Below are positions 15,731 to 25,255 of a stretch of DNA of 64,000 nt, piece after piece. The translations under genes were made by a program, and so were the position numbers. The notes beneath the pieces were generated by a model, which had not been told where the DNA came from, did no database searches, and saw nothing but the letters and a program-made list of their open reading frames with translations. Source of the DNA: Lachnospiraceae bacterium. GTDB lineage: Bacteria > Bacillota > Clostridia > Lachnospirales > Lachnospiraceae. Numbering within the stretch: position 1 is the first letter of the stretch; each line of letters opens with the position of its first letter. The DNA is taken from NCBI GenBank assembly GCA_017517305.1, contig JAFWZV010000011.1, positions 123,877 to 187,876 on the forward strand, given 5' to 3'.

Positions 15731-16741
15731 TTGAAGGTTAATGTATACTACGGAGGAAGAGGTTTATTAGAGGATCCTACCTTGTTTGTAATTGACAGAA
15801 TCATTCAGGTTCTCGAGGAGCTTCGTGTTAATGTTACAAGATATAATATGTATGAGGATAAGGCTGGTATAGCGACTCTTCCAAATACTCTAAAGGATTG
15901 TGATGGTGTAATACTTGCTGCTAGCGTAGAGTGGTTTGGAATTGGTGGATATATGCAGCAGTTTCTTGATATGTGTTGGTTGTATGGAGATAAAGAGAAA
16001 ATCAAGGAAATATATATGATGCCGGTTGTGGTAGCTACTGCATATGGTGAGCAGGACGGGGAGATATCTCTTAGAAAAGCATGGGATGTATTAGGTGGAA
16101 TATCAGTTCCAGGCCTTGCGACCTATGTAGAAAGTCATGAGGTACTAGAGAGAAATTCTGCTTATTTGGCATATATTGAGAAGCTGGCAGAGGATTTCTA
16201 TAGATGGATTAATAAGAAACAGCTTAAGCTTCCTACAAGTAGTACAGCTGTTAAGAATAACATGATTAAGACTAAGAGCATTAACCTCACCCCTCAGGAA
16301 AGCGAGCAGCTGTCTAAATTTGTGGCAGATGATGGATATGTAAAGAAGCAGAAGGAGGACATAGAGGAGCTTGCAGCTATGTTCAAACAGATGCTGGGCG
16401 GTGATGAGCCTAAGGAGGAAACTACTTATGAGGATGATATAGTGGAAGCCTTCTTCAAGAATTACTATCCAGAGAAGGATTTTACAGCCTCATATGTTAT
16501 GATGATTCCTGACCTTGGGAAGAATCTTATCGTTAAGGTGGGCAAGGAGCTTACCTGTGAATATGGTGAGGACTGTGATGCAGATGTTAAGCTTAAGGCA
16601 GACAGTGACCTTATGAGAAAGATAGTATCTGGCAAGGAGACCTTCCAGAAGGGATTTATGTCAGGTGAGATTACTGCGAAGGGTAACTTTAAAACCCTTA
16701 GAATGTTAGATCAGATATTTAGATTCAGATATGGCAAATAA
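15731..16741 (+). CDS. Flavodoxin-fold protein fused to an SCP2-like domain
   Basis: The 336-residue protein starts with a flavodoxin/NADPH-dependent FMN reductase fold: KVNVYYGGRG, then CDGVILAASVEWFGIGGYMQQFLD, the usual FMN-phosphate and ring-binding surroundings. Residues about 230-336 form an SCP2 sterol-carrier-like domain (DADVKLKADSDLMRKIVSGKETFQKGFMSGEITAKGN is the region; key motif GEITAKGNF). A charged linker joins them. The TTG at 15731 is preferred since GAGGTG lies seven bases upstream; a GTG at 15722 sits inside that site. The substrate is unknown; an FMN-dependent reductase presenting a hydrophobic ligand is an inference. dnaX follows 32 bases later. Confidence 0.75.
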   Translation: MKVNVYYGGRGLLEDPTLFVIDRIIQVLEELRVNVTRYNMYEDKAGIATLPNTLKDCDGVILAASVEWFGIGGYMQQFLDMCWLYGDKEKIKEIYMMPVVVATAYGEQDGEISLRKAWDVLGGISVPGLATYVESHEVLERNSAYLAYIEKLAEDFYRWINKKQLKLPTSSTAVKNNMIKTKSINLTPQESEQLSKFVADDGYVKKQKEDIEELAAMFKQMLGGDEPKEETTYEDDIVEAFFKNYYPEKDFTASYVMMIPDLGKNLIVKVGKELTCEYGEDCDADVKLKADSDLMRKIVSGKETFQKGFMSGEITAKGNFKTLRMLDQIFRFRYGK

Positions 16742-16773
16742 TTAATTTTAGATATAGAGAGCGAGGTAGCCAT

Positions 16774-18438
16774 ATGTCATACGTGGCATTATACCGAAAG
16801 TGGCGTCCTGATGAATTTCAGGAGGTTAAGGGACAGGAGCATATTGTTACCACCCTTAAGAATCAGATAAAACATAATAGAGTGGGCCATGCCTATTTGT
16901 TCTGCGGTACAAGAGGAACAGGTAAGACTACTATAGCAAGACTTATTGCCAAGGCGGTCAACTGTGAGAACCCTGTAGACGGAAGCCCATGTAATGAGTG
17001 TGAGAGCTGTAAGGCAATAGCTGCCGGAGCATCCATGAATGTTATAGAGATTGATGCGGCATCTAACAATGGTGTAGATAGTGTAAGACAGATTAATGAT
17101 GCGGTGAGATATTCACCCTCAGCAGGAAAATATTTGGTGTATATAATCGACGAGGTTCATATGCTTACTAATGCTGCTTACAATGCGCTTCTTAAGACCT
17201 TAGAGGAACCACCAGAATATGTAAAATTTATTCTGGCAACTACGGATGTTCAGACTATACCAGTTACAGTATTGTCCAGATGTCAGCGATACGATTTTAA
17301 GAGAATATCCCTTGAAATCATTGCAGATAGATTGGAGGAGCTGCTTAAGAGAGAAGGAATACCTGCTACCAGAGAGGCTATTAATTACGTGGCTAAGGCG
17401 GCAGATGGTTCAATGAGAGATGCCTTAAGTATTTTGGATCAGTGTATAGCCTTTAATCTTGGAGAGGAAGTAACCTATGACAAGGTACTTGAAATAGTAG
17501 GTTCTGTAGATTTAGATATATACCTTAACTTATTTAACTGTGTTAAGGGAAGGGATACCAAGGGAGCCTTGACGGTGGTTAATGACGCAGTCTGGGCTGG
17601 TAAGGATTTATCCCTATTTGTAAATGAGTTCACTGCATTTATGAGAGATTTACTTATGCTGAAATTCAATTCTCAGGCAACAGTGGATGTGACAAAGGAG
17701 AACCTGCCAAGACTTATAGAAGCAGGTGCTGATGTAGAAGATGAAAAGCTAATTAGCTTTATCAATATAATGCAGGATACTGCAGGAAAGATAAAATATG
17801 CTTCCACTAAGAGAATAGTCCTCGAGGTGGCAATAATTAAGCTATGTACTCCTCAGATGAGGCAGGATGACTCGGCTCTTAAGGAGAGACTTTTAGATAT
17901 AGAAGCCAGATTAGAGCAGGGAGTAGCCGGTGGAGAAAAGGTTGTTTATGTAACTGCTCAGGAGCTTCCTGAAGGGACTGTTCCACAGCAAGTGTCGGTG
18001 CAACAAAGTGCTCCTGTGGTGTCAAGTGCTACTGATAATCCTGAGCTTGAACAGGAAATCATTAAAAACATAAATGAGAATTACAAGGAAGCAGAGCTTC
18101 TGGAGCTTAAGCAGATATGTAAGGCTTGGGTTTTGGTGAAGCAAGAGGTAATTAAGCCTGTAAGAGAATTCTTAAGCCTTGCTAGTGTTGTGCCATCTAA
18201 GACAGCACCAAGCACCATAGATATATTTTTGGAGGATATTCCTGAGAATGAACTAGCTTTGGGATATTTTAATGACAAGGAAAATGTAGAGGATTTAGAG
18301 AAGAAAATTGCGGCTGTTACAGAGAGAGATGTACACGTAGTGTTCAAGAAAACCGGTCGGAGAGAGATGCAATCTGACAATATTAGAAAGTGGGATTTGT
18401 CAAAAATTAATTTTGATAACATAGAATATAAAAAATAG
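16774..18438 (+). CDS. dnaX: DNA polymerase III subunits gamma/tau
   Basis: The 554-residue clamp-loader ATPase opens with YRKWRPDEFQEVKGQEHIV. Walker A is GTRGTGKTT near residue 48, followed by the four-cysteine zinc module (NCENPVDGSPCNECESCK), Walker B YIIDEVHML near 126 and the sensor motif LSRCQRYDFKRIS. Domain III and a tau-like C-terminal region complete it. The start follows GCGAGGT. It heads the classical dnaX-ybaB-recR cluster; 18 bases separate it from the next gene. Confidence 0.97.
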   Translation: MSYVALYRKWRPDEFQEVKGQEHIVTTLKNQIKHNRVGHAYLFCGTRGTGKTTIARLIAKAVNCENPVDGSPCNECESCKAIAAGASMNVIEIDAASNNGVDSVRQINDAVRYSPSAGKYLVYIIDEVHMLTNAAYNALLKTLEEPPEYVKFILATTDVQTIPVTVLSRCQRYDFKRISLEIIADRLEELLKREGIPATREAINYVAKAADGSMRDALSILDQCIAFNLGEEVTYDKVLEIVGSVDLDIYLNLFNCVKGRDTKGALTVVNDAVWAGKDLSLFVNEFTAFMRDLLMLKFNSQATVDVTKENLPRLIEAGADVEDEKLISFINIMQDTAGKIKYASTKRIVLEVAIIKLCTPQMRQDDSALKERLLDIEARLEQGVAGGEKVVYVTAQELPEGTVPQQVSVQQSAPVVSSATDNPELEQEIIKNINENYKEAELLELKQICKAWVLVKQEVIKPVREFLSLASVVPSKTAPSTIDIFLEDIPENELALGYFNDKENVEDLEKKIAAVTERDVHVVFKKTGRREMQSDNIRKWDLSKINFDNIEYKK

Positions 18439-18456
18439 AAATAGGAGGATTAAAAA

Positions 18457-18804
18457 ATGGCAAGAAGAGGTGGATATCCAGGAGGAATGATGCCTGGTAA
18501 TATGAATAACCTTATGAAGCAGGCACAGAAGATGCAGAAGCAGATGGAGGAGACAACAATGCTTCTTGAGATGAAGGAGTATGAGGCTTCAGCAGGTGGT
18601 GGAGTAGTTAAGGTTAAGATTAATGGTAAGAAGGAGATTACCTCTATACATCTTGATGAGGAGGTAGTTGACAAGGACGACATCGAGATGCTTGAGGATC
18701 TTATTATTTCTGCAGTAAATGAAGCTATTAGAATGCAGGATGAGGATCAGCAGAAGGAGATGGGCAAGATTACTGGTGGCTTAGGCGGAGGTTTTCCTTT
18801 CTAA
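18457..18804 (+). CDS. ybaB: YbaB/EbfC family nucleoid-associated protein
   Basis: The 115-residue DNA-binding protein has the family pattern: a Gly/Met-rich start, a helical [14 protein letters not shown] stretch, the conserved core [29 protein letters not shown], and a helix followed by a Gly-rich tail (GGLGGGFPF). It forms dimers that bind DNA and is almost always encoded between dnaX and recR. The stop overlaps the recR start by one base. A GGAGG site precedes the ATG. Confidence 0.95.
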   Translation: MARRGGYPGGMMPGNMNNLMKQAQKMQKQMEETTMLLEMKEYEASAGGGVVKVKINGKKEITSIHLDEEVVDKDDIEMLEDLIISAVNEAIRMQDEDQQKEMGKITGGLGGGFPF

Positions 18805-19403
18805 TGGACATTTACGGAGGACAGGTTGGTAAGCTTATAGAAGAGCTTTCGGGACTTCCGGGAATAGGTGGGAAGACTGCCCAAAGATTAGCATTTCATA
18901 TTATCAATATGCCTGAGGATAGAGCGAAAAGTCTCTCTGAGGCTATAATAAATGCTAAGACCAACATAAAATATTGCAAAAGCTGTTATACTATAACTGA
19001 TAGGGAAGAGTGTCCAATATGCTCATCCCCTAAGAGAGATCACAAGTTAATAATGGTAGTGGAAAGTCCTAGGGACTTAGCGGCCTATGAGAGATGTGGT
19101 CAGTATCAGGGTGTGTACCACGTACTACACGGAGTAATGAATCCTGCCCTTGGTATGGGACCAAACGACATAAAACTAAAGGAGCTCATCCTTAGACTGG
19201 AAGCAGAGGATGTGGAGGAAATCATCATCGCCACAAATTCCAGTGTAGAAGGAGAAGCCACTGCTATGTACATTTCTAAGTTAGTAAAACCATCGGGAAT
19301 AAAGACAACCCGAATAGCAAGCGGAGTCCCTGTAGGTGGAGATCTAGAATGCATAGACGAGGTTACGCTACTTAGAGCCCTAGAAGGTCGAATCGACCTA
19401 TAA
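18804..19403 (+). CDS. recR: Recombination mediator protein RecR
   Basis: The 199-residue protein acts with RecF/RecO in recombinational repair. It shows the helix-hairpin-helix [19 protein letters not shown], the four-cysteine zinc finger ([18 protein letters not shown]), and a Toprim domain ([26 protein letters not shown], then [15 protein letters not shown]). The length is normal. It is translationally coupled to ybaB. The long element described at 19457 follows. Confidence 0.97.
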   Translation: MDIYGGQVGKLIEELSGLPGIGGKTAQRLAFHIINMPEDRAKSLSEAIINAKTNIKYCKSCYTITDREECPICSSPKRDHKLIMVVESPRDLAAYERCGQYQGVYHVLHGVMNPALGMGPNDIKLKELILRLEAEDVEEIIIATNSSVEGEATAMYISKLVKPSGIKTTRIASGVPVGGDLECIDEVTLLRALEGRIDL

Positions 19404-19456
19404 GGTCAACCCGACTGTGGACGATGCATAATTAATCTCGATGTAAACGATGCACA

Positions 19457-19581
19457 GCACAGAATGTGCCAAAAAATTTTATTCCGGCCGCGCCAGGGTG
19501 ATGCGCAGCTGACCGTTTTAAGGTCAGCGAAGCATTATCCCTAGGCAGGCCGGCCAGTATGTAAATATGCGCATTCTGTGC
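19457..19581. repeat. Structured palindromic element, copy A (long form)
   Basis: A 13-bp outer stem (19457-19469 with 19569-19581) encloses an inner CCGGC/GCCGG stem (19484-19488 with 19549-19553). The conserved core CCCTAGGCAG, then GCCGGCCAGTA, is shared with copies B and C. This copy has an extra two-part hairpin in the inner loop, including GCTGACC/GGTCAGC (19508-19528). It lies between recR and pfkA. No T-run follows, unlike copies B and C. Confidence 0.75.
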
Positions 19582-19615
19582 ATGAAAGAGACAAGAAGAA
19601 AAGGAGGTAGTTACT

Positions 19616-20695
19616 ATGAAGAGAATTGGTATGCTTACAAGTGGAGGCGATTGCCAGGCACTTAATGCAACAATGAGAGGTGTTGTTAAGGGGTTATATA
19701 ACACATTTGATGAAGTTGAAGTATATGGTTTCTTAGAGGGATACAAGGGCCTTATCTATGGAAACTATAAGAAGCTTTCAGCTGATGACTTTTCTGGAAT
19801 ACTTACTAAGGGTGGAACAATTCTTGGAAGCTCAAGAACACCATTTAAGCAGATTGATGAGCCAACTCCAGAGGGCTATAACAAGGTTGAGAAGATGAAG
19901 GAGACCTATAAAAAGCTCAAGCTTGATTGCCTTGTAGTATTAGGTGGTAATGGTTCACAGAAGACTGCAAATCGTCTTAGTGAGGAGGGCTTAAATGTTA
20001 TTGGTTGCCCTAAGACTATAGACAATGATATCTGGGGAACAGATATGACCTTTGGCTTCCAGAGCGCAGTTGATATAGCTACAAATGCTATTGACTGTAT
20101 TCATACAACAGCAGCTTCTCACAACAGAGTATTCATAGTTGAGGTTATGGGTCACAAGGTTGGCTGGATAACTCTTCATGCAGGTATTGCATCGGGAGCA
20201 GACATTATCCTTATACCTGAGATACCATACGATATAAAGAAGGTTGCTAAGGCTCTTGAGAAGAGAACCAAGGCTGGAAAGGGCTTCTCCATACTTGCAG
20301 TAGCTGAGGGAGCAATTTCTAAGGAGGTTGCAGAGCTTCCTAAGAAGGAGAGAAAGGCAGCTATTGCAGCTGCAGCTGAGAAGTACCCATCAGTTGCTTA
20401 TGAGGTAGCTGATAAGATTAAAGAATTCTGTGGTATGGACATAAGAGTGACAGTTCCTGGACATACTCAGAGAGGTGGAAGTCCAGTTCCTTACGACAGA
20501 GTTATCTCAAGTCGTTTTGGTGCTAAGGCAGCAGAGCTTATTAAGGAGAAGGATTTCGGTAAGCTTGTAGTTATGAAGAACAATGAGGTTGATGCAATTC
20601 CGCTTAGCGAGACAGCAGGAAAGCTTAAGTATGTATCACCTGATGATAAGATAATTGCAGAGGCAAAGACATTAGGAATTTCTTTTGGAGATTAA
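19616..20695 (+). CDS. pfkA: 6-phosphofructokinase, GGNG/PKTIDND subgroup
   Basis: The 359-residue glycolytic enzyme phosphorylates fructose 6-phosphate. The phosphate loop region is LTSGGDCQALNATMRG (8-22). The Mg-nucleotide motif reads GGNGS (110-114) where ATP enzymes such as that of E. coli have GGDGS. The catalytic motif is PKTIDND (132-138), with the Lys that E. coli replaces by Gly. MGHKVGWI and PGHTQRGG bind the sugar phosphate. ATP is the likelier donor because the Gly before Ser is retained, but PPi cannot be excluded. AAGGAGG precedes the ATG. Confidence 0.9.
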   Translation: MKRIGMLTSGGDCQALNATMRGVVKGLYNTFDEVEVYGFLEGYKGLIYGNYKKLSADDFSGILTKGGTILGSSRTPFKQIDEPTPEGYNKVEKMKETYKKLKLDCLVVLGGNGSQKTANRLSEEGLNVIGCPKTIDNDIWGTDMTFGFQSAVDIATNAIDCIHTTAASHNRVFIVEVMGHKVGWITLHAGIASGADIILIPEIPYDIKKVAKALEKRTKAGKGFSILAVAEGAISKEVAELPKKERKAAIAAAAEKYPSVAYEVADKIKEFCGMDIRVTVPGHTQRGGSPVPYDRVISSRFGAKAAELIKEKDFGKLVVMKNNEVDAIPLSETAGKLKYVSPDDKIIAEAKTLGISFGD

Positions 20696-20726
20696 CAACT
20701 TATAGTTAACTCACATATATTATTAT

Positions 20727-20767
20727 AAGTAGACTATGGGAGATGATACATTTTCCATAGTCTGCTT
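20727..20767 (+). terminator. Stem-loop terminator after pfkA
   Basis: AAGTAGACTATGG pairs with CCATAGTCTGCTT (one G-T pair) around a 15-base loop. The T-run is weak, so termination may be partial. Confidence 0.6.
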
Positions 20768-20794
20768 ATGAAAATAAATTATGTGAGGGTGGAT

Positions 20795-21142
20795 ATGAGA
20801 GAAGATATATTAAGACAGAGAATGGTGCTTCCGGAGCTTCAGCTTGTTGATGAGGCAGAGCTTGAGGAGGACAGAGAATATCTTATGCAGATGTATCCTG
20901 CTAAGGCTAGGCTGATAATGGTTATGGTGGAGGATGAATGCGACAAGATGGAATACGAGGGCAGTCCAATGTTTGCCCCATACCCAGATAAGGAGACTAT
21001 ACTTGGTTTATCTGGAAAAATTTTCAATAAGGTTACATTTGATAGAAATGATCAGCATCTAAGACATTTGATAGATGTGATGATGTGTAATGAAATCTAT
21101 ATTAGACGAAATAGATATAAAAGAAGGAGAAAATTCTTTTAG
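20795..21142 (+). CDS. Hypothetical protein, 115 aa
   Basis: The ATG at 20795 is chosen because GAGGGTGG lies immediately upstream; an in-frame ATG at 20768 sits in the terminator stem. The protein is soluble and acidic in its first half (LVDEAELEEDREYLMQMYP), with a later FDRNDQHLRHLIDVMMCNEIYIRR and a strongly basic C-terminus (RRNRYKRRRKFF). The family is not recognised. It is followed three bases later by the 849-residue exported protein, so the two probably work together. Confidence 0.7.
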   Translation: MREDILRQRMVLPELQLVDEAELEEDREYLMQMYPAKARLIMVMVEDECDKMEYEGSPMFAPYPDKETILGLSGKIFNKVTFDRNDQHLRHLIDVMMCNEIYIRRNRYKRRRKFF

Positions 21143-21145
21143 CTT

Positions 21146-23695
21146 ATGAAGAAGAATATTATACTGAAAGTCATAGTCTTTGTTGTAATGGCGACTGTGA
21201 CTGCTTTTTTTGTAAATAAATTAAACAACGCAGGAATTGACAAGGTGGCTAAGGAAATGGGTGAGCCTACCTTGCCTATTGTATATTGCCAGGTGGAGGG
21301 TGATGTGGTCAATAGAATGTTTGGCTACACACATACCATGTCCACCAGTCTTATGCGAGAAGGTATAGTACCCCTTAATGAACAACATGGTGTAACATTG
21401 CTTGTAAATGACGAATACAAATTCGGCAAGAAATATTCCTATCAGCTAAGAAGTATAGCTGGTGACTCTCTGGTTGAAGAGGGAGAGCTGGAATTAGGCT
21501 CTTTGGTTAGTGGATATAAGCAGTGTAATGTTGTGTTCAGAATGGACCTTAAGGAAAACCAGGAGTATGTTCTTGTGTTTATGGTAGAGGGTAAGGATGG
21601 TAGAACAGCAAGATACTATACAAGAGTTGTGGATTTGGAGAAAAACAGTGCTCACAAGATAGTTGAGTATGCACATGAATTCCACAATACTGCAATTAAG
21701 AAAACCTCCAGTGCTGTTGCCAATAACGTGGTTTATGATGCTTTGCAATATACCGGATTTGATTATTATGATGACCTATCTCATGTAGATATAGCGGCGT
21801 CCTATAAGCTTATGACCTTTGGTGAGCTTAAGCCAAATGTTATTACAGAGGTTGCTACAACCATAACAGAGATAGACAAGGATTATACAGTTGTGCATCT
21901 ACAGTATGTTATGGAGGCAGAATCCGGTGGCGCCACTCACTATTATAATGTGGATGAGTATTATACAGGGGTATATAACCAAAGTAATGGAAGCGTAGAG
22001 CTGCTTGATTATCATAGATATCAGGAGTCTATGTTTGATACAGAATATATTTACAAGGATAGTAACAGTATAGCCTTCGGTGTTACTAGTGATGATGATA
22101 TAGAGTATGTAACTGCAGAGGACAATGAAAAGCTTGCCTTTGTCAGAGAGGGAGAGCTTTGGTATTACGATTATGCTACAACCAGTGTTACCAGTGTATT
22201 CAGCTTCAATCAGGGAAACTACACTGATATTAGAAGTATGAATCAAAATATGGATATAAATATTGTTAGCATGGATGATGATGGAGAGATGTATTTTGTG
22301 GTTTACGGCTACATGTGCCGTGGTGACCATGAGGGTAAAAATGGAATCTCCCTATATCATTTCAGTCCAAAAGATTACAAGATCGAGGAGCTGTTCTTCG
22401 TGGCGGTTGACGAACCATTTGACATAATGAGACAGGAGACAGGACGCTTTACCTACTATGATAAGAAGGGACATTTCTTCTATCTCTTAGATGGAGCAAT
22501 ATATGATGTGGATCTTATGACTATGGAACAGACTACACTGTCAGAGGGACTTTCTTCTGACAAATATGCTGTGTCAGAGAACAGAAGAGTTGTGGCTTAT
22601 CCAAATAATAGCTTGAAAGAAAATACCACAGCTATAGTAATTCGAGACTTTGCTACAGGTGATGTAACCTATGAAACTGGAGGGGAAAATGATAGATTTG
22701 ACGCCTTAGGTTTTGTTGGTGATGATCTTATTATGGGCGTGGCTGATGTGGGAGATGTTTATGTGCCTTCTGATGGAGAGGCGATACTGCCTTTCTACAA
22801 GCTAAATATAATAAGTCCAATAGGTGAGGTTCTTAAGGAATATCAGAAATCCAGTGTGTACATTATGGATGCAGAGGTTCAGTCTGATAAGATTTATCTG
22901 ACACGAGGAATTAAGAGAAACAACTTCTTCGAGGATGCAGAGCCAGACTTTATATCCTATAAGCCTAGAGAGGATGAAAATGCAATGATTAAGAAGACTG
23001 TCTATGATATGGCAGCCTTTGATGAGGAGCATCTTATATTCCCTTCTTATATATACATTAGCGAAAGCAACAGATATATTATGACCAAAGGAAAGGTTAA
23101 TGATAGATATAAGGCTATGGAGGTTAAGACTAGCACAAATCCAGAATCCTTCTATGTATTTAACAATGTGGGATATGTAGGAGAATATGCTAGTGCAGGT
23201 ACAGCTATAATAGCTGTAAATGAAATGGCAGCCGGTCAGGTAGTGGATAGCAAGGGTAATACCGTATATAGAAGTATAGCTGCGGATTCTTATAATACTG
23301 TAGCTGATCAGCTCTACGAGGTGCCATGTAATACTATAGACCAATCCTTGCTAACCTGTGCATATATCTGTATGGAATATGAGGGAAATAGAGTGGAGCT
23401 TGACGAAATACTAGCTTGTAGTAGCTGGGAGGAAGCTTTTGAAAAGTATACCTTGGGAGTTGGAATCAACATATCAGGTATAGACCTATCAACTGCCCTA
23501 TACTTCCTAGATAGAGATATACCATTTGCCGCCTGCATAGACGACGGCAGATACGTACTTGTGATTAGTTACAATGAAGCTGCTGTAAGATACTACGACC
23601 CGATTCTTGATGAAGAGGTGAGAGTATACAGAGATGAATTTGAAGAGTCGCTAAGCAAGCAGGGAAATACGATGTATACTTATACGGCTCAGTGA
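21146..23695 (+). CDS. Large membrane-anchored protein of unknown function, 849 aa
   Basis: An N-terminal signal anchor (IILKVIVFVVMATVTAFFV, residues 5-23) is followed by more than 800 mainly beta-strand residues. The early part has an Ig-like look (YSYQLRSIAGDSLVEEGELEL). The middle (about 330-640) has repeated strand-turn patterns such as LAFVREGELWYYDY, FTYYDKKGHFFYLLDGAIYDVD and VSENRRVVAYPNNS, which suggests a beta-propeller. The C-terminal part (CIDDGRYVLVISYNEAAVRYYDP) resembles a papain-like peptidase_C39 fold, but no catalytic set is clear. It is the distal gene of a two-gene unit. Function unknown. Confidence 0.75.
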   Translation: MKKNIILKVIVFVVMATVTAFFVNKLNNAGIDKVAKEMGEPTLPIVYCQVEGDVVNRMFGYTHTMSTSLMREGIVPLNEQHGVTLLVNDEYKFGKKYSYQLRSIAGDSLVEEGELELGSLVSGYKQCNVVFRMDLKENQEYVLVFMVEGKDGRTARYYTRVVDLEKNSAHKIVEYAHEFHNTAIKKTSSAVANNVVYDALQYTGFDYYDDLSHVDIAASYKLMTFGELKPNVITEVATTITEIDKDYTVVHLQYVMEAESGGATHYYNVDEYYTGVYNQSNGSVELLDYHRYQESMFDTEYIYKDSNSIAFGVTSDDDIEYVTAEDNEKLAFVREGELWYYDYATTSVTSVFSFNQGNYTDIRSMNQNMDINIVSMDDDGEMYFVVYGYMCRGDHEGKNGISLYHFSPKDYKIEELFFVAVDEPFDIMRQETGRFTYYDKKGHFFYLLDGAIYDVDLMTMEQTTLSEGLSSDKYAVSENRRVVAYPNNSLKENTTAIVIRDFATGDVTYETGGENDRFDALGFVGDDLIMGVADVGDVYVPSDGEAILPFYKLNIISPIGEVLKEYQKSSVYIMDAEVQSDKIYLTRGIKRNNFFEDAEPDFISYKPREDENAMIKKTVYDMAAFDEEHLIFPSYIYISESNRYIMTKGKVNDRYKAMEVKTSTNPESFYVFNNVGYVGEYASAGTAIIAVNEMAAGQVVDSKGNTVYRSIAADSYNTVADQLYEVPCNTIDQSLLTCAYICMEYEGNRVELDEILACSSWEEAFEKYTLGVGINISGIDLSTALYFLDRDIPFAACIDDGRYVLVISYNEAAVRYYDPILDEEVRVYRDEFEESLSKQGNTMYTYTAQ

Positions 23696-23713
23696 TGAAA
23701 GATAAGACAAATT

Positions 23714-23790
23714 AAAAGACGGTGCGAGATAATCTACAATCCGACCACCCTAGGCAGGTCGGCCAGTAAACTATATACGCACCGTCTTTT
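23714..23790. repeat. Structured palindromic element, copy B
   Basis: A 13-bp outer stem (23714-23726 with 23778-23790) encloses an inner CCGAC/GTCGG stem and the conserved core CACCCTAGGCAG, then GGCCAGTAAA. Relative to copies A and C the inner stem has a compensated G-C to A-T pair change and the outer stem is rewritten while staying paired. It lies between convergent genes and ends in TTTT, so it may terminate both. Confidence 0.8.
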
Positions 23791-23798
23791 GTTATGTG

Positions 23799-25049
23799 TT
23801 ACGCTTCCCAGAATCCATCTAGTGTAGCGAAGTAATCTTCAACAGTTTCGGCTCTACGAATCATCTTAACAGAACCATCCCCCTTAAGAAGAAGCTCAGA
23901 TGACTTAAGCTTTCCGTTATAGTTATAACCCATTGCAAAGCCGTGGGCACCAGTATCGTGTATAACCAGATAATCGCCCTTGTCAATCTTAGGAAGCTTT
24001 CTGTCAATGGCGAATTTGTCGTTGTTCTCACACAGAGAACCTGTAACATCATACATATAATCGCAAGGTTCATTTTCCTTACCAAGTACTGTGATGTGGT
24101 GGTAAGCACCATACATAGCAGGTCTCATAAGGTTAACTGCACAAGCGTCCACTCCAATGTACTCCTTGTGAGTATGCTTCTCGTGAATTGCCTTAGTAAC
24201 CAGATGACCATAAGGTGCAAGCATGAATCTTCCAAGCTCTGTAAAGATACTTAAATCTCCAAGACCAGCAGGAACTAATACCTCCTCGAATGCCTTTCTA
24301 ACACCTTCACCGATAACCATAATATCATTAGGCTCCTTGTCTGGAGTGTAAGGAATTCCAATACCGCCTGAAAGGTTGATGAAACTAAGCTCTATGCCGG
24401 TTTCATTTTTAAGCTCTACTGCAAGCTCAAATAAAAGCTTGGCAAGAGTAGGATAATATTCATTGGTTACAGTGTTGCTGGCAAGGAAGGAGTGGAGACC
24501 AAATCTCTTGGCACCGGCTTCCTTAAGCTCTACATAAGCCTTGAAAAGCTGCTCCTTGGTCATACCATACTTAGCATCTCCAGGGTTGTCCATAATAGTT
24601 GTAGAAATTGAAAATGTTCCACCTGGATTGTATCTACAGGAGATAGTCTCAGGAATACCGCAGGTATCCTTCAAAAACTGTACGTGAGTATAATCGTCAA
24701 GGTTGATGGTAGCACCAAGCTTTCTTGCATATACAAACTCCTCAGCAGGAGTATCATTTGAAGAGAACATAATTTCATCACCAACGATACCTATCTTCTC
24801 TGACATAAGAAGCTCTGCGTAAGATGAGCAATCAGTGCCGCAACCCTCTTCGTGTAAAATTCTAAGAATAGTTGGGTTAGGAGTCGCCTTTACTGCAAAA
24901 TACTCCTTGTAGCCCTTGTTCCATGAAAAAGCTTCCTTAAGCTTTCTTGCATTCTCTCTGATTGCCTTTTCGTCATATATGTGAAATGGTGTAGGAAAAT
25001 CCTTAACAATATTTTCCACCATCTCTTTGGTTACAAATGCCTTTTTCAT
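23799..25049 (-). CDS. lysA: Diaminopimelate decarboxylase family (LysA-like)
   Basis: The 416-residue fold-type III PLP decarboxylase has the PLP lysine in YFAVKATPNP near residue 48, the glycine-rich phosphate-binding stretch SFINLSGGIGIPY near 228, and the substrate motif VTGSLCENNDKFA. The last-named cysteine is the cross-subunit catalytic residue. The expected reaction is meso-diaminopimelate to lysine, but the family also includes other decarboxylases and the identity is only moderately certain. The ATG at 25049 follows GGAGGTTT on this strand. A consensus promoter lies upstream. Confidence 0.82.
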   Translation of the reverse strand: MKKAFVTKEMVENIVKDFPTPFHIYDEKAIRENARKLKEAFSWNKGYKEYFAVKATPNPTILRILHEEGCGTDCSSYAELLMSEKIGIVGDEIMFSSNDTPAEEFVYARKLGATINLDDYTHVQFLKDTCGIPETISCRYNPGGTFSISTTIMDNPGDAKYGMTKEQLFKAYVELKEAGAKRFGLHSFLASNTVTNEYYPTLAKLLFELAVELKNETGIELSFINLSGGIGIPYTPDKEPNDIMVIGEGVRKAFEEVLVPAGLGDLSIFTELGRFMLAPYGHLVTKAIHEKHTHKEYIGVDACAVNLMRPAMYGAYHHITVLGKENEPCDYMYDVTGSLCENNDKFAIDRKLPKIDKGDYLVIHDTGAHGFAMGYNYNGKLKSSELLLKGDGSVKMIRRAETVEDYFATLDGFWEA

Positions 25050-25086
25050 AGTAAACCTCCGATGTATAAAAAATAAGATATTCCTT

Positions 25087-25115
25087 AATTTATTGATAAA
25101 TGAAGCATTTGTCAA
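25087..25115 (-). promoter_or_regulatory. Promoter of the lysA-like gene
   Basis: On the minus strand a perfect TTGACA (25110-25115) and TAAATT (25087-25092) are spaced by 17 bases, about 35 nt before the start codon. Confidence 0.7.
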
Positions 25116-25198
25116 TAGATATAGGGAAAAAACACGATAAAGTTACACACTAAAGTTCACAAAAAGTTGAGATTTATACTTTGGAAATGGGGTGGAAA

Positions 25199-25227
25199 TT
25201 GTTTCTCTCTTATGATAAGATTTATAA
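25199..25227 (+). promoter_or_regulatory. Predicted promoter of the YesL-like gene
   Basis: TTGTTT at 25199 and TTATAA at 25222 are spaced by 17 bases, roughly 30 nt before the gene at 25256. Prediction only. Confidence 0.45.
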
Positions 25228-25255
25228 GGATTTTGAACAAAGGAGTTAATGTGAC

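Noticed and set aside
19404-19615. Insertion sequence or transposon remnant between recR and pfkA
   Set aside because: There is no transposase fragment or terminal repeat; the stretch is accounted for by the structured element.
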